Source: Candidatus Njordarchaeota archaeon (GTDB lineage: Archaea; Thermoproteota; JANJXX01; Panguiarchaeales; Panguiarchaeaceae). From it: 10,285 bases of DNA. The DNA lies in contig JAGSHR010000067.1 of the NCBI GenBank assembly GCA_029855985.1, positions 1 to 10,285 on the forward strand, in the 5' to 3' direction. Positions 7,916 to 10,285 of this stretch are shown in pieces. How positions within the stretch are numbered: position 1 is the first letter of the stretch; each line of letters begins with the position of its first letter. The notes under the pieces are model-generated. The model was not told the DNA's origin. It was given only the letters and a program-made list of their open reading frames with translations, and searched no databases. A program made the translations under genes and the position numbers.

Positions 7916-8089
7916 TCATCCACTAAGCATGCTGTTAAGGGTGTTGTTTATTGATGTTTCAGCTGTGTTTGCAGTTGTTGAAGCAGTTTTACCCCTGTTC
8001 TGAAGTTGCCTGACAACTATCAGTATAATGACAAGCGCTGCGGCAATCATGAAGAGGTACTCAATTGCACCCTGGGCCTTTCTCATCAT
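7916..8089 (-). CDS. Small class III signal peptide protein (type IV pilin-like), copy 2
   Basis: A 57-residue prepilin-like protein that I translated by hand; it is short enough to be missed by usual ORF cut-offs. It starts MMRKA, followed by QGAIEYLF (6-13), the class III signal motif with predicted cleavage A5|Q6 and the conserved glutamate E10. The hydrophobic helix spans about 11-26 (MIAAALVIILIVV), followed by a polar Thr/Asn-rich tail ending LNSMLSG. The first ATG (8087-8089) lies five bases after a perfect GGAGGTGAT; the adjacent second ATG (8084-8086) is possible. The mature product would be about 52 residues. It has its own terminator and a promoter shared with or back-to-back to that of the HTH gene at 8212. 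It is GC-richer than the flanking intergenic DNA, consistent with a real coding sequence. Confidence 0.87.
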   Translation of the reverse strand: MMRKAQGAIEYLFMIAAALVIILIVVRQLQNRGKTASTTANTAETSINNTLNSMLSG

Positions 8090-8094
8090 TTATT

Positions 8095-8103
8095 ATCACC
8101 TCC
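8095..8103 (-). promoter_or_regulatory. Perfect Shine-Dalgarno of pilin-like gene 2
   Basis: GGAGGTGAT on the minus strand is a full nine-base match to the archaeal anti-SD, five bases before the ATG at 8089. It is one of the strongest ribosome binding sites in the window, suggesting high expression as expected for a structural surface subunit. Confidence 0.8.
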
Positions 8104-8137
8104 AAAGGTTTACTTCAACTGAATTTCGACTAAAAAA

Positions 8138-8148
8138 GCTTAAATATC
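8138..8148. promoter_or_regulatory. Back-to-back TATA region between pilin gene 2 and the HTH gene
   Basis: The plus strand reads GCTTAAATATC, preceded by an A-rich BRE-like stretch (8132-8137); this suits a plus-strand start near 8168-8170. Read on the minus strand it gives GATATTTAAGC preceded by GAAA, suiting a start near 8118 for the pilin gene. One A/T-rich element may serve both directions. Spacing is the only evidence. Confidence 0.45.
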
Positions 8149-8156
8149 TTTCTGCC

Positions 8157-8186
8157 CAATACTGAGTATGACCATGCTCAATATTG
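8157..8186. promoter_or_regulatory. 30-bp near-palindrome at predicted transcript start, candidate operator
   Basis: The left half-site CAATACTGAGTATG (8157-8170) and the reverse complement of the right half-site, CAATATTGAGCATG (8173-8186), agree at 12 of 14 positions, with a two-base spacer. It begins about 10 bases downstream of the plus-strand TATA and covers the predicted start of the HTH gene transcript. Occupation there would block initiation, so autorepression by the encoded HTH protein is the simplest reading. A two-base loop makes an RNA hairpin unlikely. Confidence 0.6.
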
Positions 8187-8198
8187 CAAAGGTTCCAA

Positions 8199-8204
8199 GA
8201 GGTG
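8199..8204 (+). promoter_or_regulatory. Shine-Dalgarno site of the HTH gene
   Basis: GAGGTG lies seven bases before the ATG at 8212 and supports that start. It implies a leadered transcript with room for the palindrome and a possible 16-codon upstream reading frame. Confidence 0.65.
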
Positions 8205-8211
8205 CTATAGT

Positions 8212-8772
8212 ATGTTAATAAGCTTTCATTGCGAATCTTCAAGTATCGAAGATTGTGTAGAAGAAATCAATAAAAGGTCAGAAAATATCTTACGAGATAT
8301 TCCTGGCTTTGTAAATTCCGCAAAGATACACCTAAGTTTTGGAGCATTCATGAATTTAGGGGTGGTATTGGCAATTGATAAATCCATTACTGCCAACAAA
8401 GTCGTAAGGGCTGAGTTTTCGTCTGGTCGGAACAAGGACAACGCCATCAACAAAACCCTTGAAAAGCTCAACACATTAATTCCAGAAAAAAGTAAAATTG
8501 TTGATTTTGAGGTAAAAACATACACAACACCAGTAACTAGGAGAACTTATGCTGTGGGAGTTGTTGTTTACAATGTTTTTGACCAGAAAAAGCCTATTGG
8601 AGAATACACACTTAAAGAGCGCAGAAAATTAATAGCCATGGTTCTTGAGGCCTTTAACTACAATCCTAAGGTCCTGAACATTTCCGAACTAGCCAGAATT
8701 TTTGGCGTTTCGAGAGATTCAATATACTACGATATTGAACAAATACTCAAGGAAGCAGGTAAATCTAAGTAG
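8212..8772 (+). CDS. Putative HTH DNA-binding regulator with uncharacterised N-terminal domain
   Basis: A 186-residue soluble protein with no membrane segment. The last third has a clear helix-turn-helix pattern at about 156-180: NISELARIFGVSRDSIYYDI, where SELARIFGVSR is the first helix and turn and DSIYYDIEQIL the recognition helix. Residues 1-120 look like an alternating alpha/beta domain (strands around 1-6, 37-43, 48-56, 96-105, 111-121) that I do not recognise. It could bind a ligand or mediate dimers. The gene is divergent from pilin-like gene 2 across 122 bp containing a near-palindrome, so a role in controlling itself and the pilin gene is a reasonable inference, not shown. The start at 8212 is supported by GAGGTG. 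The gene end overlaps the convergent protease gene by eight bases. Composition is AT-rich like the glycosyltransferase block (38% GC at 8341-8400). Confidence 0.72.
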   Translation: MLISFHCESSSIEDCVEEINKRSENILRDIPGFVNSAKIHLSFGAFMNLGVVLAIDKSITANKVVRAEFSSGRNKDNAINKTLEKLNTLIPEKSKIVDFEVKTYTTPVTRRTYAVGVVVYNVFDQKKPIGEYTLKERRKLIAMVLEAFNYNPKVLNISELARIFGVSRDSIYYDIEQILKEAGKSK

Positions 8773-10045
8773 TCCATATTGGCCTCGGAGTTGCTGTAAG
8801 TATGAATATTATCCCTGCAATTATTGCAAGAACTATTCTTTTCTTTGATATCGGAGAAACTTCATCTAGAGCACCTGGATTGCCTGCAGAGCCTATTAAC
8901 AGCACGAGTAAACCCCATATAAGCCAGCCACTCCAAAGATAACTCAGCCCTATAAGAACAAACGCTGTTACGTATGTTATTGCCCTGTGAATTTTTTCAC
9001 TGATAAACGCCCTTAGAATATGGCCTCCATCGAGCTGAGCGACGGGTATTAAGTTGAGAAATGTAACAAGCAATCCAACCCACCCTGCCATAGCAACTGG
9101 ATGAAGGAATATTACATAATTATCTGGTACATGAAGTATCGCTTTGGTTAAGAGCTCAAACAAGAGATTAGTTCCGAAATAGACACCTCCCTTTGTTTGA
9201 GGAACGGCAGTTGGGGGAACAACTATTGAGAGTTTTAATCCGACTGCTGTAACCGGAATTGCAACTAAGAAACCAGCTATTGGTCCGCTAGCGCCTAAAT
9301 CTATTGCGGAATCTCTAGTTGGAAGCGGAGACTTAACTCTTATAACTGCACCGAGAGTACCAATTAAGCTGAAGGGAAAAGGAATGAAGTAAGGCATGGT
9401 TGCGCGAACACCATGATAAGCAGCTGCTATTTTGTGACCAAGCTCGTGAGTTCCGATAATTGCCATAACACTTACTGAGAAGGAAAGAGCTATTAAATAT
9501 GGATTTCTGAATCCGGAAAGACCATAATAGTCCAGAGCAGAAATGTAATTTACCGCCAGCAAGTAACCTGAAAAGAACGTTGTAAGTATCGTCGCAACGA
9601 GAAAAACCCAGGGTAGCCATTTGTTGTCGGGTTTGATTTCTCCCGCTGGGAAGACAAACAGCAGTATCTTCCCATTGCGTTTTTTTAGTGCACACCAGTA
9701 GCCTAGTTCTTCCATCTCTCTTAGAACCTTTTCAAAATTTGGTTCAAGTATCTCGTTGACTTCAAAGACGAACACTCTTCCATCAAATCCTACAAAACTT
9801 GCGTTATAAAATGTCTTTACTTTTGCTTTCACCTCAGGAGGAAGGCCTGGTGTTTCATTCTCAATGAACTCGGATTGTCCTGATGAAGGGACTTCTACTG
9901 GTTTTTTAGTGACATCTTCAGTAACGTAACCAACGAGAATCATATCTCCCCCGCATCGGGGACAGGAGTGCTCAAGAAGGGGTTCGCTTGAATCCTTCTC
10001 TTCTCTGTATCCACAATTGAGACACTCGTAAATTCCCTTCGGCAT
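8765..10045 (-). CDS. Site-2 protease family (M50) intramembrane metalloprotease with N-terminal zinc ribbon
   Basis: A 426-residue polytopic membrane protease that should cut membrane-anchored substrates within the bilayer. The N terminus carries a zinc ribbon (CxxC at 8-11 and CxxC at 28-31), then a variable linker and a small soluble domain (about 70-135). The membrane domain starts near 143. The zinc site is HELGH at 200-204 (H200, E201, H204). The second conserved block is N331-LIPVAQ-LDGGH, with D339 as the third zinc ligand. GASGPIAGF (251-259) between them is also typical. All catalytic residues are present. ATG 10045 lies five bases after GGAGGT. The substrate is unknown; in this setting membrane pilins, a regulator or the BofA-like protein are worth considering. 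GC content rises from the 3' end (about 35%) toward the 5' end (about 48%). It is the same strand as the upstream aconitase X gene, 41 bp away. Confidence 0.92.
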   Translation of the reverse strand: MPKGIYECLNCGYREEKDSSEPLLEHSCPRCGGDMILVGYVTEDVTKKPVEVPSSGQSEFIENETPGLPPEVKAKVKTFYNASFVGFDGRVFVFEVNEILEPNFEKVLREMEELGYWCALKKRNGKILLFVFPAGEIKPDNKWLPWVFLVATILTTFFSGYLLAVNYISALDYYGLSGFRNPYLIALSFSVSVMAIIGTHELGHKIAAAYHGVRATMPYFIPFPFSLIGTLGAVIRVKSPLPTRDSAIDLGASGPIAGFLVAIPVTAVGLKLSIVVPPTAVPQTKGGVYFGTNLLFELLTKAILHVPDNYVIFLHPVAMAGWVGLLVTFLNLIPVAQLDGGHILRAFISEKIHRAITYVTAFVLIGLSYLWSGWLIWGLLVLLIGSAGNPGALDEVSPISKKRIVLAIIAGIIFILTATPRPIWTT

Positions 10046-10050
10046 CTTTT

Positions 10051-10056
10051 ACCTCC
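10051..10056 (-). promoter_or_regulatory. Shine-Dalgarno site of the M50 protease gene
   Basis: GGAGGT on the minus strand lies five bases before the ATG at 10045 and fixes this start. Confidence 0.7.
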
Positions 10057-10084
10057 GAGGTTAAAATTGAAAGGGAGGTTAAAA
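10057..10084 (-). repeat. Two 10-bp direct repeats upstream of the protease gene
   Basis: GAGGTTAAAA occurs at 10057-10066 and again at 10075-10084 on the plus strand, 18 bases apart. On the minus strand each reads TTTTAACCTC. The distal copy includes a T5 tract just after the aconitase X stop and may act as a weak terminator or TATA-like element. Function is unknown. Confidence 0.4.
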
Positions 10085-10086
10085 AG

Positions 10087-10266
10087 TTACTCCTCAACTT
10101 CGATTTCTCCTCTGTCGGCATTAACCTTAACCTTCATTCCAGTCCTGAGCTTTGAGACGTCTATGCCATCAACCATCGGGATTCCCGCTATTATGGCACC
10201 GGTTGCAACTATTGTCTCTGCCTCCCCCACTATTATGGCCTTTGGCGCCTTTCCGTTCTTCTTGAG
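10087..10266 (-). CDS. Phosphomevalonate dehydratase (aconitase X) small subunit, C-terminal part
   Basis: Only the last 59 residues are genomic. The block ATGAIIAGIPMVDGID (21-36 of the fragment), followed by a VNAD-x-G strand near the C terminus, is typical of the DUF126/aconitase X swivel domain. In archaea this small subunit pairs with the large aconitase X subunit to dehydrate 5-phosphomevalonate in the modified mevalonate pathway to isoprenoids (membrane lipids, dolichol). The full protein is usually about 130 residues, so roughly the first half is missing. The apparent upstream extension reading MYKRQ comes from the adapter at 10267-10285 and must not be counted; the true frame continues off the contig from codon CTC at 10264-10266. 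The large subunit would be expected next to it, outside the window. Confidence 0.85.
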   Translation of the reverse strand, partial: LKKNGKAPKAIIVGEAETIVATGAIIAGIPMVDGIDVSKLRTGMKVKVNADRGEIEVEE

Positions 10267-10285
10267 CTGTCTCTTATACACATCT
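10267..10285. other. Tn5/Nextera mosaic-end adapter, sequencing artefact
   Basis: CTGTCTCTTATACACATCT is exactly the 19-base Tn5 mosaic end used in Nextera library preparation. It sits flush at the window end and interrupts a conserved gene. It is untrimmed adapter, not part of the organism. Confidence 0.97.

Larger units (their letters stand above)
2725..8900. other. AT-rich block with cell-surface genes (approximate limits)
   Basis: Hand counts of 60-base windows give 57% GC at 2581-2640 and 52% at 2641-2700. They then fall to 40% (2701-2760), 28% (2761-2820), 43% (2821-2880) and 30% (2881-2940). Further in, 4381-4440 is 18%, 6121-6180 is 28%, 8341-8400 is 38% and 8821-8880 is 35%. The second glycosyltransferase has patches near 47-50% in its 3' part, so the block is not uniform. 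The left edge is sharp and the right edge gradual. Contents are the N-terminal part of the HEAT gene, two GT-C proteins, two pilins and an HTH protein. This pattern suits a variable surface locus exchanged between strains. No integrase, tRNA or terminal repeats are visible. Confidence 0.5.

Noticed and set aside
8157..8186. Reading the near-palindrome as a riboswitch or terminator hairpin
   Set aside because: A two-base loop is too tight, one pair is mismatched in the stem, and there is no T tract after it; a DNA operator fits better.
9333..9695. 120-codon minus-strand frame within the protease gene
   Set aside because: Same strand but different frame from an intact M50 protease; Ser/Cys-rich product without motifs.
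10087..10281. Complete 64-residue gene beginning at GTG 10281
   Set aside because: Its first residues MYKRQ are translated adapter; the gene is truncated at 10266.

Overview
The window looks like euryarchaeal DNA, most likely from the order Thermococcales (Thermococcus-like). The evidence is an archaeal-type release factor aRF1, Shine-Dalgarno (SD) sites of the GGAGGTGAT type matching the archaeal 16S 3' end, TATA boxes about 25 bases upstream of starts, two prepilins with archaeal class III signal peptides (A|QxxxEY), and an aconitase X swivel subunit. The order-level call is inference from protein character, since no database search was possible.

Layout. Bases 1-930 hold the C-terminal part of arginyl-tRNA synthetase (+), cut by the window edge. 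Convergent to it is a minus-strand block: prf1 (985-2232, with its own promoter), preceded by a two-gene unit of a HEAT-like repeat protein (2557-3117) and a BofA-family membrane protein (2293-2547). A compact divergent promoter (about 3120-3184) then opens a plus-strand pair of very large membrane glycosyltransferase-like (GT-C) proteins (3184-5487 and 5493-7658), translationally coupled. Convergent to these are two small tandem type IV pilin-like genes (7636-7827 and 7916-8089). The second has only 57 codons and is easily missed. A second divergent promoter with a 30-bp near-palindrome (8157-8186) leads to a putative HTH DNA-binding protein (8212-8772). Convergent to it is a site-2 protease with an N-terminal zinc ribbon (8765-10045), preceded by the 3' part of the small subunit of phosphomevalonate dehydratase/aconitase X (10087-10266). 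There is no gene-free stretch longer than 300 bases. I saw no rRNA, tRNA, CRISPR array or insertion sequence.

Composition. Hand-counted 60-base windows give 52-57% GC in argS and at the 3' end of the HEAT gene. GC falls to about 28-43% at roughly base 2725, in the middle of the HEAT gene. It stays mostly low (18-50%) through the glycosyltransferase/pilin/HTH region and climbs again inside the protease gene (about 35% near 8850, 48% near 9630). The core is therefore an AT-rich variable island between housekeeping genes, probably a cell-surface module of GT-C enzymes, pilins and a regulator.

Two points stand out functionally. First, a BofA homologue keeps the residues known to matter for inhibiting a site-2 protease in Bacillus, and it lies in the same window as a site-2 protease. 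Second, both divergent promoters carry strong inverted repeats that look like operators.

The last 19 bases (10267-10285) are the Tn5/Nextera mosaic-end adapter, not genomic DNA. The final gene must be read as truncated at 10266.
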